Assembly (NCBI RefSeq): GCF_016124325.1
Contig: NZ_WGNY01000041.1
Location: forward strand, 1 to 64,000
DNA length: 64,000 bases
Direction of reading: 5' to 3'
Source: Phenylobacterium sp.
GTDB lineage: Bacteria; Pseudomonadota; Alphaproteobacteria; Caulobacterales; Caulobacteraceae
The notes beneath the pieces are model-generated. The model searched no databases. It was not told the origin of the DNA and worked only from the letters and a program-made list of their open reading frames with translations. Numbering within the stretch: the first letter of the stretch is position 1; every line of letters starts with the position of its first letter. A program made the translations under genes and the position numbers. Positions 8,008-15,959 of the stretch are shown piece by piece.

Positions 8008-8933
8008 CAGCCCAGCCTCGTCCCGGCCGGCACGGGCGTCCCGCGCAGGAACGCCTCGGCGTCCTGCGGGCCCTTGCCCTCGCGCTGCACGCGCAGCAGC
8101 CGCACCGCGCCGTCGCCCGCCGCCACCAGCAGGCGGTCGTCCAGCGTCACGCCGGGCGGGCCCGCCTCGTCCTCGAAGGCCGACAGCAAGGCCTTCACCC
8201 GCACCGGGCCCTTGTCGGTGGGCAGTTCGAACCAGGCGCCGGGGAAGGGCGAGAGCCCGCGGATCTTGCGGTCGAGCACGCGGCCGTCCTTGCCCCAGTC
8301 CAGCCGGGCGAACTTCGGATTGATCTTCTTGGCGTAGGTGACGCCGTCCTCGGCCTGCGGCGTCTCGACCGCCCGGCCGGCCTCGATGTCGGCCAGGGCG
8401 CGCACGATCAGGTCGGCGCCGGCGGCGGCCAGCCGGTCGTGCAGGGTGGCGGCGGTGTCCAGCGGGCCGATGCGCACCGTGGCGGTGGCCAGGACCGGGC
8501 CCTCGTCGAGGCCCTCGGTCATGCGCATGACCTGGACGCCGGTGATGGTGTCGCCGGCCATGATCGCCTGCTGGATCGGCGCGGCGCCCCGCCAGCGCGG
8601 CAGGAGCGAGGCGTGGACGTTGAAGCTGCCCAGGCGCGGCGCCTCCAGCACGGCGGCCGGCAGGATCTGGCCGAACGCCACCACCACCGCCGCGTCGAGG
8701 TCCAGCGCCGCGAAGGCCGCGATCTCGGCCGGGTCGCGCATGGAGACGGGCGTGCGCACCGCGATCCCATGGGCCTCCGCGAAGGCGTGCACGGGGGAGG
8801 GCTTCAGGTCGTGGCCGCGCCCGCGTGGGGCTGGCGGCTGGGAGTAGGCGCAGGCCACCTCGTGCCCGGCCGCGACGATGGCGGCGAGGGCGGAGACGGC
8901 GAAATCGGGGGTGCCGAGGAACGCGAGACGCAT
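8007..8933 (-). CDS. fmt: Methionyl-tRNA formyltransferase
   Basis: Fmt formylates the initiator Met-tRNA using 10-formyl-tetrahydrofolate. The 308 residues comprise an N-terminal Rossmann-like formyltransferase domain (MRLAFLGTPDFAVSAL start; HASLLPRWRGAAPIQ with catalytic N-H-D-type residues; MTEGLDEGPVL) and a C-terminal OB-like tRNA-binding domain (SPFPGAWF onward). It is coupled to truA downstream. The functionally linked def gene lies 385 bp upstream on the same strand, separated by a small lipoprotein gene on the opposite strand. Confidence 0.96.
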   Translation of the reverse strand: MRLAFLGTPDFAVSALAAIVAAGHEVACAYSQPPAPRGRGHDLKPSPVHAFAEAHGIAVRTPVSMRDPAEIAAFAALDLDAAVVVAFGQILPAAVLEAPRLGSFNVHASLLPRWRGAAPIQQAIMAGDTITGVQVMRMTEGLDEGPVLATATVRIGPLDTAATLHDRLAAAGADLIVRALADIEAGRAVETPQAEDGVTYAKKINPKFARLDWGKDGRVLDRKIRGLSPFPGAWFELPTDKGPVRVKALLSAFEDEAGPPGVTLDDRLLVAAGDGAVRLLRVQREGKGPQDAEAFLRGTPVPAGTRLG

Positions 8934-9018
8934 GGCCGGGGTTTAGCCCTCGCGCAGACGGAATGGAACTTCACCCCGAGCTTAGCCGTTCGAACAGCTT
9001 CGCAGATGGAGGATGTTC

Positions 9019-9294
9019 ATGCGCACCATTCTGATGGCTTCGATCGCGGGCGCCGTTCTGGCGCTCGGCGCCTGCTCCAAGGCCGAGCAGCACGACGCGG
9101 CCAACGACGTGCAGTCGGCCGCCGATACCGCCGGAACTGAGATGAAGGACGCGGCCGGCGACGCCGCCGATGCGACCAAGGACGCGATGCACGACGCCGG
9201 CCAGGCGATGGAGGAGGGCGCCGATAAGGCCAAGGACGCCGCCGGCGACGCCGCCGACAAGGCGAAGGACGCCATGGACGACGCCCAGCACTAG
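9019..9294 (+). CDS. Small Ala/Asp/Lys-rich lipoprotein with helical repeats
   Basis: A roughly 91-residue exported lipoprotein. The signal peptide MRTILMASIAGAVLALGAC ends in a lipobox with the acylated cysteine followed by SK. The mature part is low-complexity and helical: A-G-D-A-A-D-x-x-K-D-A-M units recur about every 11 residues (KDAAGDAADATKDAMHDAG; KDAAGDAADKAKDAMDDA), resembling LEA/apolipoprotein-like amphipathic helices. The ATG at 9019 is preferred to 9013 because GGAGG ends at 9012, leaving 6 bases of spacing. The gene lies on the opposite strand between def and fmt, convergent with def. Envelope stabilisation or stress protection is plausible but unproven. Confidence 0.75.
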   Translation: MRTILMASIAGAVLALGACSKAEQHDAANDVQSAADTAGTEMKDAAGDAADATKDAMHDAGQAMEEGADKAKDAAGDAADKAKDAMDDAQH

Positions 9295-9301
9295 TGGGGA
9301 G

Positions 9302-9328
9302 GGCGGCCTGGGGCCTTCCTAGGCCGCC
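9302..9328. terminator. Hairpin at the convergent ends of the lipoprotein gene and def
   Basis: GGCGGCCT (9302-9309) pairs perfectly with AGGCCGCC (9321-9328) across an 11-base loop that includes the def stop codon. There is no T-run on either side, so function as a bidirectional terminator is only suggested by its position. Confidence 0.4.
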
Positions 9329-9828
9329 TTCGCCTGCTTCTTGACCTTCTTGATCGCCTGCTCGCGCTTCAGGCGCGACAGGTGGTCGATGAACAGCACG
9401 CCGTCCAGGTGGTCCATCTCGTGCTGGATGCAGACCGCGAAGAGGCCTTCGGCGTCCTCTTCCACCTGTTCGCCCTGGTAGTTCAGGTAGCGCAGCTTGA
9501 CCCGCGCCGGCCGCTCGACCTCGTCGTAGTACTCCGGCACCGACAGGCAGCCTTCCTCATAGGGGGCCGTGTCGTCCGAGCGCCACAGGATCTCGGGATT
9601 GACGAAGTAGCGGGGCTGCTTGTCTTCCTCGGGACGGGCGAGGTCCATGACGATCACCCGCTTGGGCACGCCGACCTGAATGGCCGCCAGCCCGATGCCG
9701 GGCGCGGCGTACATCGTCTCCAGCATGTCGTCCATCAGCGCGCGCAGCTCGTCGTCGACGGTCTCGACGGGCTTCGACGCCTGTTTCAGCACAGGATTGG
9801 GGACGGTCAGGATCTCGCGCAGGGCCAT
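9319..9828 (-). CDS. def: Peptide deformylase
   Basis: Def removes the N-formyl group from nascent proteins, acting before methionine aminopeptidase (map, encoded at 16 kb). The 169 residues carry all three metal-site motifs: GIGLAAIQVG (residues 43-52), EEGCLSVP with the metal-binding Cys, and QHEMDHLDGVLF with the H-E-x-x-H pair. The C-terminus is a lysine-rich helix (KREQAIKKVKKQAK). It reads in the same direction as fmt and truA, but a gene on the other strand is inserted between def and fmt. Confidence 0.97.
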   Translation of the reverse strand: MALREILTVPNPVLKQASKPVETVDDELRALMDDMLETMYAAPGIGLAAIQVGVPKRVIVMDLARPEEDKQPRYFVNPEILWRSDDTAPYEEGCLSVPEYYDEVERPARVKLRYLNYQGEQVEEDAEGLFAVCIQHEMDHLDGVLFIDHLSRLKREQAIKKVKKQAKAA

Positions 9829-9894
9829 GCCGGGGAGGTAAGGGCGCCATTCCTGAGCGTCAAGGTGGGGCTTTGTCGCCCCACCCCGGCCGGG

Positions 9895-9995
9895 CCTCAG
9901 GCGCCGGCGAAACGCTCGCGGCGGCGCAGCATCGACCCCGCCGCGCCGAAGCCCAGGATCATCAGCGCCCAGGTCGCCGGCTCCGGCACGCCGCC
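9895..9995. repeat. 101-bp perfect direct repeat, copy 1 (PEPxxWA tail)
   Basis: Bases 9895-9995 are identical to 10770-10870 (offset 875). The segment covers the stop codon and the last 32 or so codons of the PEPxxWA gene at 9897-10628, that is, the whole sorting signal. Identity ends abruptly at the upstream boundary of the VGGVPEPATW motif. Confidence 0.9.
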
Positions 9996-10628
9996 CACCG
10001 GCGCGCTGTCGCGCAGCTTGGTGACTACGAGCATGTCGGTCGAGCCTTCGACGAAGTGGTCCGCCCCCGGCAGCAGGATCTGGGCGAGCCCGCTGTAGCC
10101 CGCCACCCTGTGCGCCGTGAACGGCGTGGACACGTCGCCGGGCACGTAGTCGTCCGTGTAGAGGTTGGCGGTCATGAACGGGCCCGTGCTGTGGCCGACG
10201 TAGCCCCAGAAGGCGAACGTGCCCTGCGCATAGTCGTTGGAGTAGGCGCCGAAGTCGGGAAAGGCGTAGCCCTCGGTGTGGTCGAACGGGCCATATCCGG
10301 CCTGGTTGACCGTCACCGTCTGGCCGAAGACGGTCATGGACATCGAGATGAGCGGCTGGGCGGCCGAGTCGTAGCCCGGCCCGCCGAGGACCCTCTGGCC
10401 GCCGTAGTAGGGCCCCAGGTCCCCCAGGGCCGTGTCGTAGATGAAGTTGACCGAGTAGTCGGCCCCGACGAGGCTGGTTCCGGCCGCCGAGAATGCGGCG
10501 GTGTCGTCCACGCCCGTGTAGAGCACGCCGGTGAAGGTCGCCGACATGACGGCCGCCGAGGCCGGCGCCGAGCCCAGCAGGATGGTCAGCGCCGCGAACG
10601 CGGATGGCGCAAAGGTGTTCAGCCGCAT
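9897..10628 (-). CDS. Secreted PEPxxWA-CTERM protein
   Basis: A 243-residue exported protein of unknown function. The start chosen is the ATG at 10628 with GGAG nine bases upstream; a longer frame from 10712 lacks homology and would bury the signal peptide. Residues 1-25 are a signal peptide (MRLNTFAPSAFAALTILLG, cleavage after ASA). The mature part begins VMSATFTGVLYTG. The C-terminus is VPEPATWALMILGFGAAG and then RRRERF, a PEPxxWA-CTERM sorting tail. Mature N-terminus and C-terminus resemble the gene at 10772-11479 (AIMSATYTGVLNY; identical tail) while the middle diverges, so the pair is a tandem duplication. Confidence 0.82.
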   Translation of the reverse strand: MRLNTFAPSAFAALTILLGSAPASAAVMSATFTGVLYTGVDDTAAFSAAGTSLVGADYSVNFIYDTALGDLGPYYGGQRVLGGPGYDSAAQPLISMSMTVFGQTVTVNQAGYGPFDHTEGYAFPDFGAYSNDYAQGTFAFWGYVGHSTGPFMTANLYTDDYVPGDVSTPFTAHRVAGYSGLAQILLPGADHFVEGSTDMLVVTKLRDSAPVGGVPEPATWALMILGFGAAGSMLRRRERFAGA

Positions 10629-10769
10629 GGCCGCAGACTCCAGGTTAGTTTTTTCTAGGAAGTCCGGACCCGGGGCGCGCGGTAAGTCGCATCGCGGCGT
10701 CAAGCGATGCACGGCGCCGCATGCCGGGTCCGGTTCGGTCGGGATTGGTCCGCGACGGGCGCGGCCAGC

Positions 10770-10870
10770 CCTCAGGCGCCGGCGAAACGCTCGCGGCGGC
10801 GCAGCATCGACCCCGCCGCGCCGAAGCCCAGGATCATCAGCGCCCAGGTCGCCGGCTCCGGCACGCCGCC
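10770..10870. repeat. 101-bp perfect direct repeat, copy 2 (PEPxxWA tail)
   Basis: This is the second copy of the segment at 9895-9995, again covering the stop codon and the complete PEPxxWA-CTERM tail, here of the gene at 10772-11479. Confidence 0.9.
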
Positions 10871-11479
10871 GACCGCTCCGGGGCTTTCGCCCACCTTCGT
10901 GACCACCACCTTGTCAGGCCCGCCCTGGAACACCAGGACGCCCGGGAAGATAAGGGCGGCGAAGCTGTTCGACAGGGGATCGGCGAACGCCGTGAACGCC
11001 GTGTCGTAGTCGGCCGGGACGGGATCCAGCGTGTTGAGGCAGGCGTAGAAATAGGGGTGCGCGCCGGGCGCCACCTCCCCGTCGTGACAGACGCTGCCGG
11101 TGGCGTGGTTCCCCGGGGCCTGCAGCTGGTGGTCCGGGACGAGCTCGGCCTGCGCGATCTGCGGATTCGTCAGCACCACGGCGATGTTGTTGATGGTGAG
11201 CGTCACCGACGACATGAAGTGATCCTGCCCGAGGGCCGATCCGCCCTGCAGGAACGAGCCCGCCGAGAACGGGTGCAATTGCCCGAGCTGGGTGTCGTAG
11301 ATGTAGTTCAGCTCATAGGCTTGGCCGACCATGGTCGCGCCGCCCAGGCCGAACAGGTCGGAAGGGCCGGACTCATAGTTGAGCACGCCGGTGTAGGTCG
11401 CCGACATGATGGCCGCCGACGCGCCACCGGCGCACAGCGACAGGGCGGCGGTCGCCGCCAGGATTCGCAACGTCTTCAT
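10772..11479 (-). CDS. Secreted PEPxxWA-CTERM protein (tandem paralogue)
   Basis: A 235-residue exported protein. A signal peptide (MKTLRILAATAALSLCAGG, cleavage after ASA) precedes AIMSATYTGVLNY, which matches the start of the mature downstream paralogue. ELNYIYDTQLGQL likewise matches SVNFIYDTALGDL there. The C-terminal 32 residues, VGGVPEPATW to the arginine tail, are identical to the paralogue at the DNA level. The ligand or role is unknown; such proteins are normally surface-anchored or released after exosortase processing. The 143-bp gap to the paralogue has no clear terminator, so read-through is possible. Confidence 0.83.
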   Translation of the reverse strand: MKTLRILAATAALSLCAGGASAAIMSATYTGVLNYESGPSDLFGLGGATMVGQAYELNYIYDTQLGQLHPFSAGSFLQGGSALGQDHFMSSVTLTINNIAVVLTNPQIAQAELVPDHQLQAPGNHATGSVCHDGEVAPGAHPYFYACLNTLDPVPADYDTAFTAFADPLSNSFAALIFPGVLVFQGGPDKVVVTKVGESPGAVGGVPEPATWALMILGFGAAGSMLRRRERFAGA

Positions 11480-11609
11480 AAGTCCCCCGTGCCGGCCGCG
11501 AACAGCCGCGTGGCCATTGAACAGGGGAGCCAGGATGCGTGGGGGCGCAGGCGCCCGCTTCCCCGTCCCAGGGGGAAAAGCGCGCCGTCTTCGCGTGTGA
11601 GGAGAGTTG

Positions 11610-12827
11610 CTAGCCTTCGTCGCCCGCCACCAGGCGAACCTGGCGCTGTTCCTCGGCGCTGAGCTTGGCCAGCGGGCGGACCGCGGCCTCCAGCGGCTCG
11701 AGTTCCGGGACGTCCTTGCCCTGGTGCTCGACCTTCAGGTCCTCGAAGCGGCGGGCCTGGGTCAGGACCTGGGTCTCCAGCGAGCCGACGAACTGGTTGT
11801 ACTTGCCCACCGCCTGCTCCAGCGCGCGTCCCACGCCGCCGGCGTGCGCGCCCATCACGGCGATGCGCTTGTAGAGCTCGCGGCCCAGGTCGGCGACCTT
11901 GCGGGCGTTGGCGGCCTGCTCCTCCACCCGCCAGCCGTAGGCCACGGCCTTGCAGAGCGCGAAGAGGGTCGTGGGCGTCACGATCACCACGCGCCGGTCC
12001 ATCGCCTCGCTCATCAGGTCGGGGGCCCGGTCCAGCGCCGCCGCCAGCGCCGAGTCCAGCGGCACGAACATCGCCACGAAGTCGGGTGAGGCCTCGAACT
12101 GGTCCCAGTAGGCCTTGGCCGAGAGGCCCTGGATATGGGTCCTCACGCTCTGCACGTGCCGGCCGCCGGCGGCCTCGCGCGCCGCCTCGTCGGCCGCCTC
12201 CTGCAGTTCGAGGAACGCGTTCAGCGAACACTTGGCGTCGATCACGAACACGCCGCCGCCCGGCAGGCGGATGATCACGTCGGGGCGCCGGCGGCCCTCC
12301 TCGGTGTCGGTGGAGGCCTGCTCCTCGAAGTCGTAGCGGTTGGCCAGGCCCGCCGCCTCCAGCACGTTGCGCAGGGTCTGCTCGCCCCAGCGGCCCTGCA
12401 CGCCCGCCCCGCGCCGCAGCGCCGCCGACAGCTTGCGCGCCTCGTCCTGGGTCGCGGTCGAGGCGGCCAGCAGCTGGTTGATCTGTTCCTTGAGGCCGCC
12501 GGTCTCCTCGGCCCGCTGCTTCTCCACCGCCGTCACCTGGGCCTGGAACTTCTCCAGGCTCTCGGCCACCGGCTTGAGCTGAGCCTCCAGCCGCGCCTGG
12601 GCCAACTGGTCGCGGTTGCGCGCGGCGTCCTCGTTCTCCTTCAGGATCGCCTTGGCGACCTCGGCGGCGGAGTGGTTGAGCTGGGACGACACGGCGTCGC
12701 GCTGGTCGGCCATCAGCTTCATGCGGAACTCGGCGTTGGCCGCGCGCATGCGCTCGCGCAGCGCCCAGCCCACCGCCGCGGCGGCCACCACCGCGAACGC
12801 CACGGCGACGAAGAGAAGTCCGTTCAT
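11610..12827 (-). CDS. rmuC: DNA recombination protein RmuC
   Basis: RmuC-family proteins limit DNA rearrangement at repeats and carry a restriction-endonuclease-like fold. In this 405-residue protein an N-terminal membrane helix (residues 4-22) is followed by a long coiled coil (about 30-140, rich in Glu, Ala, Gln and Lys). The nuclease-like core then begins at GRWGEQTLRNVLEAAGL, with RRPDVIIRLPGG and VFVIDAKCSL supplying the expected D...D-x-K arrangement. The C-terminal helix region contains KYNQFVGSLE. It is the last gene in the minus-strand run from rpmH; 49 bp separate it from engB. Confidence 0.92.
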   Translation of the reverse strand: MNGLLFVAVAFAVVAAAAVGWALRERMRAANAEFRMKLMADQRDAVSSQLNHSAAEVAKAILKENEDAARNRDQLAQARLEAQLKPVAESLEKFQAQVTAVEKQRAEETGGLKEQINQLLAASTATQDEARKLSAALRRGAGVQGRWGEQTLRNVLEAAGLANRYDFEEQASTDTEEGRRRPDVIIRLPGGGVFVIDAKCSLNAFLELQEAADEAAREAAGGRHVQSVRTHIQGLSAKAYWDQFEASPDFVAMFVPLDSALAAALDRAPDLMSEAMDRRVVIVTPTTLFALCKAVAYGWRVEEQAANARKVADLGRELYKRIAVMGAHAGGVGRALEQAVGKYNQFVGSLETQVLTQARRFEDLKVEHQGKDVPELEPLEAAVRPLAKLSAEEQRQVRLVAGDEG

Positions 12828-12876
12828 GCTGCGTTCTTAGCGCGGAATCGTGAGTCGGGGCTATGGGCGCCGCGGA

Positions 12877-13536
12877 TCAATCCGCGGCCGCGACCGCGCA
12901 GGCCGCGAGGATTTCGGCGCGCAGTTCGGGGATGCCGGTTCCCTTCTCGGCCGAGGTGGCCAGCACGCGCGGAAAGGCGGCGGGGCGCTTGGATATCTTC
13001 TTCAGGGTGTCGGCGACGACGGCTTCCGCCTCGCCCCGCTTCAGCTTGTCGGCCTTGGTCAGCACGATCTGGTAGCTCACCGCGGCGACGTCGAAGGCGT
13101 CCATGGCCTCGCGGTCCACGTCCTTGAGGCCGTGGCGGCTGTCGATCAGCAGATAGGCCCGCTTCAGGTTGGGCCGGCCGCGCAGGTAGCTGCGGCCGAG
13201 GTTCTGGAACTTCCTCGCCTCGCCCCGGCTCACCTTGGCGAAGCCGTAGCCGGGCAGGTCCACCAGCCGCAGCTTGTCGTCGGCGAGGAAGAAATTGATC
13301 TCGCGGGTGCGGCCCGGGGCGGTGGAGGCGCGCGCCAGGTCCTTGCGGCCGGTCACCGCGTTGATCAGCGACGACTTGCCCACGTTGGAGCGGCCGGCGA
13401 ACGCCACCTCCGGCAGGTCGTCCGGCGGCAGGCCCGCGATCGCCACCGCCCCCATCAGGAAGGTGACCGGGTGGGCGAAGAAGACCCGGGCGGCCTCCAG
13501 GGCCTCGGTGTCGAAGGGCCCCTCCGCCTCGCTCAT
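12877..13536 (-). CDS. engB: Ribosome biogenesis GTPase EngB (YihA/YsxC)
   Basis: EngB is an essential GTPase for large-subunit assembly. The 219 residues show G1 AGRSNVGKSS (about residue 48), the G2 threonine in the STAPGRTREINFF region, G3 DLPGYG, G4 LTKADK and G5 TSAEKGTG. Its ATG overlaps the yidC TGA by one base (13534-13538), so it is translationally coupled to yidC. The rpmH-rnpA-yidC-engB order agrees with known alphaproteobacterial gene order. Confidence 0.96.
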   Translation of the reverse strand: MSEAEGPFDTEALEAARVFFAHPVTFLMGAVAIAGLPPDDLPEVAFAGRSNVGKSSLINAVTGRKDLARASTAPGRTREINFFLADDKLRLVDLPGYGFAKVSRGEARKFQNLGRSYLRGRPNLKRAYLLIDSRHGLKDVDREAMDAFDVAAVSYQIVLTKADKLKRGEAEAVVADTLKKISKRPAAFPRVLATSAEKGTGIPELRAEILAACAVAAAD

Positions 13537-15305
13537 CAGGCTTCCTTGGGCTTGCCGGTGACCCGCCGGATGATCCGGTCGATCGGGTTGTCCACCTTGA
13601 ACCGGCGCATGATCACGTACTGCTGCGCCACGGTCAGCATGTTCGACCACGTGTAGTAGACGAGCAGGCCGATGGCGAACTGAGCCATGATGAAGGTGAA
13701 CAGCAGCGGCATGAGCTGGAAGATGCGCTGCTGGGTCGGATCGGGCGCCGGCGGGCTCATCGAGGTGGTGAGCCAAGTGGTGACGCCGTAGAGGATCGGC
13801 AGCACGCCGATGTGCAGGCTGGTGGCCAGCACGCCGCCGATCAGGGGCGCGGCCGACGGATCCCACGGGATCGCGCCGAACAGGTTCCAGATGGTGGTCG
13901 GGTCGCGGTCGGACAGGTCGCGGATGTAGCCGAAGAACGGCGCGTGCCGCATGTCGATGGAGATCTGCAGCACCTTGAACAGCGAGAAGAACACCGGGAT
14001 CTGCAGGAAGATGGGCAGGCAGCCCGCCGCGGGGTTCACCTTCTCGCGCTGATAGAGGGCCAGCAGCTCCTGCTGCTGCTTCTGCGGGTCGTCCTTGTAC
14101 TTCTTGCGCAGCTCCTCCATCGCCGGCTGCACCTTCTTCATCTTGGTCATCGACTCGTACTGCTTGTTCGCCAGCGGGAAGAAGACGACCCGCACGCAGA
14201 CGGTCAGGATCAGGATGGCGACGCCGAAGTTGCCGACGTGCTGGTAGAGGAAGGCCAGGAACTGCGACAGGGGCCGGGTGATGAACCACAGCATCCCCCA
14301 GTCGACGGCCTCGTCCAGGTGTTCGACGTGGAGGTTCGTCTGGTAGCTCTTGAGCAGGCCCACTTCCTTGGCGCCGGCGAACACGTGGCTGGTGGCGCTG
14401 ATCTGCTGGCCGGCCGCGATCTCGCGCGCGGCGCCCACGTAGTTGGCGTCGAAGACGTTGACCGACGGCGTCTTGGTCAGCCGGTACTGGCCCTTGATCT
14501 CCTGGTTCTGGGCCGGGATCAGGGCGGCCAGCCAGTACTTGTCGGTGATGCCGATCCAGCCGCCGGTCGAGGTGTACTCGGGGCTGGAGCCGTCCTTCTC
14601 CCACTTCTTGTACTTGATGGGCCGCCGCTTCTCGAGCCAGCCCATGCCGCCTTCGTGGACCACCGAGCTCTTCCCGAGGTCGGGCGGCACGCCCTGGCGC
14701 TGCACCGAGCCGTAGGGGGCCAGCGTCACCGGCTGGCCGCTCCCGTTCGTCACGGTGTCGGTGATCGTGAACATGTACTTGTCGTCCACCGCGATCACGC
14801 GGGTGAACGTCAGGCCCTCGCCGTTCGAATAGGTCAGCGTCACGGGCTTGCCGGGCGACAGCGTCGAGCCCTGGGCCAGCGTCCAGACCGTGTTGTCGCC
14901 GGGCAGGCCGGGCACGTTGGCCCCGACCCAGCCGGTCTGGGCGAACCAGGCGTATTCCGTGCCTTCGGGGCGCAGCAGCTCCACCGGCGGCGAGGTCTTG
15001 TCGACCGTCTGCCGATACTTGGTCAGGAACAGGTCGTCGATCCGCGCCCCGCGCAGCGACAGCGAGCCCTTGAGCGACGGCGTGGAGATGTCGATGCGCG
15101 GCGTCGCCTTCACCGCCGTGTCCCGGCTGATCGTCTTCGGCGCGGAGAGCTGCGGCGCGACGGCCGCCTGCTTTGCCGCCGTCGCCTGGGCCGCGGCGCG
15201 CTGCTGCGGCTCGACGTAGCGGGTCTGGTACCACATGTACCCCATCAGGATGATGGCCGCGCACACGAAGAAGATGATCGTGTTGCGGTTGTTGTCGTCA
15301 CTCAT
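13536..15305 (-). CDS. yidC: Membrane protein insertase YidC
   Basis: YidC inserts and folds inner-membrane proteins alone or with SecYEG. The 589 residues match the Gram-negative type. The N-terminal membrane anchor is IIFFVCAAIILMGYMWY (about 10-26). A large periplasmic beta-supersandwich domain spans about 70-350. The conserved five-helix insertase core follows from about 355, including FPLANKQYESMTKMKKVQP, the CPIFLQIPVFFSLFKVL hydrophilic-groove region and VYYTWSNMLTVAQQ. The C-terminal tail is short and basic. Its ATG overlaps the rnpA stop by four bases (ATGA). No yidD-like frame is present between rnpA and yidC. Confidence 0.97.
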   Translation of the reverse strand: MSDDNNRNTIIFFVCAAIILMGYMWYQTRYVEPQQRAAAQATAAKQAAVAPQLSAPKTISRDTAVKATPRIDISTPSLKGSLSLRGARIDDLFLTKYRQTVDKTSPPVELLRPEGTEYAWFAQTGWVGANVPGLPGDNTVWTLAQGSTLSPGKPVTLTYSNGEGLTFTRVIAVDDKYMFTITDTVTNGSGQPVTLAPYGSVQRQGVPPDLGKSSVVHEGGMGWLEKRRPIKYKKWEKDGSSPEYTSTGGWIGITDKYWLAALIPAQNQEIKGQYRLTKTPSVNVFDANYVGAAREIAAGQQISATSHVFAGAKEVGLLKSYQTNLHVEHLDEAVDWGMLWFITRPLSQFLAFLYQHVGNFGVAILILTVCVRVVFFPLANKQYESMTKMKKVQPAMEELRKKYKDDPQKQQQELLALYQREKVNPAAGCLPIFLQIPVFFSLFKVLQISIDMRHAPFFGYIRDLSDRDPTTIWNLFGAIPWDPSAAPLIGGVLATSLHIGVLPILYGVTTWLTTSMSPPAPDPTQQRIFQLMPLLFTFIMAQFAIGLLVYYTWSNMLTVAQQYVIMRRFKVDNPIDRIIRRVTGKPKEA

Positions 15306-15712
15306 GAGGACGTGGGTTTCCGTGGGAGAGGGGACTTGGCCCGCGATACGTGGGGGGCCGGACGGTCGGCGGCGAGCCTTATCAGCGCGCTTTTCACATC
15401 GTCAAGCAAACGGGGCCAGGGACGGCTTACCGTTCCGCCGCGCGCGATGAACACATAGTCCATGCCCGGCCGGCCCAGTTCCGGCAACAGCAGGCGGGCG
15501 GCCTCGCGCATCCGCCGGCGCGCGCGGTTGCGCTCGACCGACCCGCCGATGCGCTTGGTGGCGGTGAAACCGACGCGGACCTTGCCGTCGTCGTCCTCGC
15601 GCGGGCGGGCCTGGACGACCACCGCGCCTTTCGCGCACGAGGGCGCTTGCGCGCACGCGAGGAACTCGGCGCGCTTCTTCAGTCGTTCGATCAGGAAGGT
15701 GGCGTCCGTCAC
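15302..15712 (-). CDS. rnpA: Ribonuclease P protein component
   Basis: RnpA is the basic protein subunit that helps RNase P RNA mature tRNA 5' ends. The 136 residues contain the signature RNARRRMREA (family R-N-R-x-K-R-x-x-R-E) after GFTATKRIGGSVE, with the upstream LKKRAEFLACAQ typical of the family. The C-terminal 25 residues are an extra basic, Pro-rich tail. The start is GTG at 15712. It overlaps yidC by four bases and lies 25 bp downstream of rpmH. Confidence 0.95.
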   Translation of the reverse strand: MTDATFLIERLKKRAEFLACAQAPSCAKGAVVVQARPREDDDGKVRVGFTATKRIGGSVERNRARRRMREAARLLLPELGRPGMDYVFIARGGTVSRPWPRLLDDVKSALIRLAADRPAPHVSRAKSPLPRKPTSS

Positions 15713-15737
15713 GCGGACACCTTAGCCGATCAGGCGC

Positions 15738-15872
15738 CTAGGCGCTCAGGCGCTTGCGGCCCTTGGCGCGGCGGCGCGCCAGGATCTTCTGACCATTCTT
15801 CGTGGACATGCGCAGGCGGAAGCCGTGACGGCGCTTGCGCACGAGACGCGAGGGCTGAAAGGTCCGCTTCAC
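15738..15872 (-). CDS. rpmH: 50S ribosomal protein L34
   Basis: L34 is a 44-residue basic protein of the large ribosomal subunit. The translation begins MKRTFQPSRLVRKRRHGFR and ends AKGRKRLSA, matching the family along its whole length. The start is GTG at 15872: an ATG six bases upstream is in the same frame but meets a TGA two codons later. GGAG lies upstream. It leads the rpmH-rnpA-yidC-engB cluster. Confidence 0.97.
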   Translation of the reverse strand: MKRTFQPSRLVRKRRHGFRLRMSTKNGQKILARRRAKGRKRLSA

Positions 15873-15959
15873 AACATGGCTCCGGTCGGAAAATCGAGCG
15901 GCGGTCTCTAGTGGAAGGGGCGGGCGGTGTCAACCTCCGCGGCCGCATCGGCGACCGCC

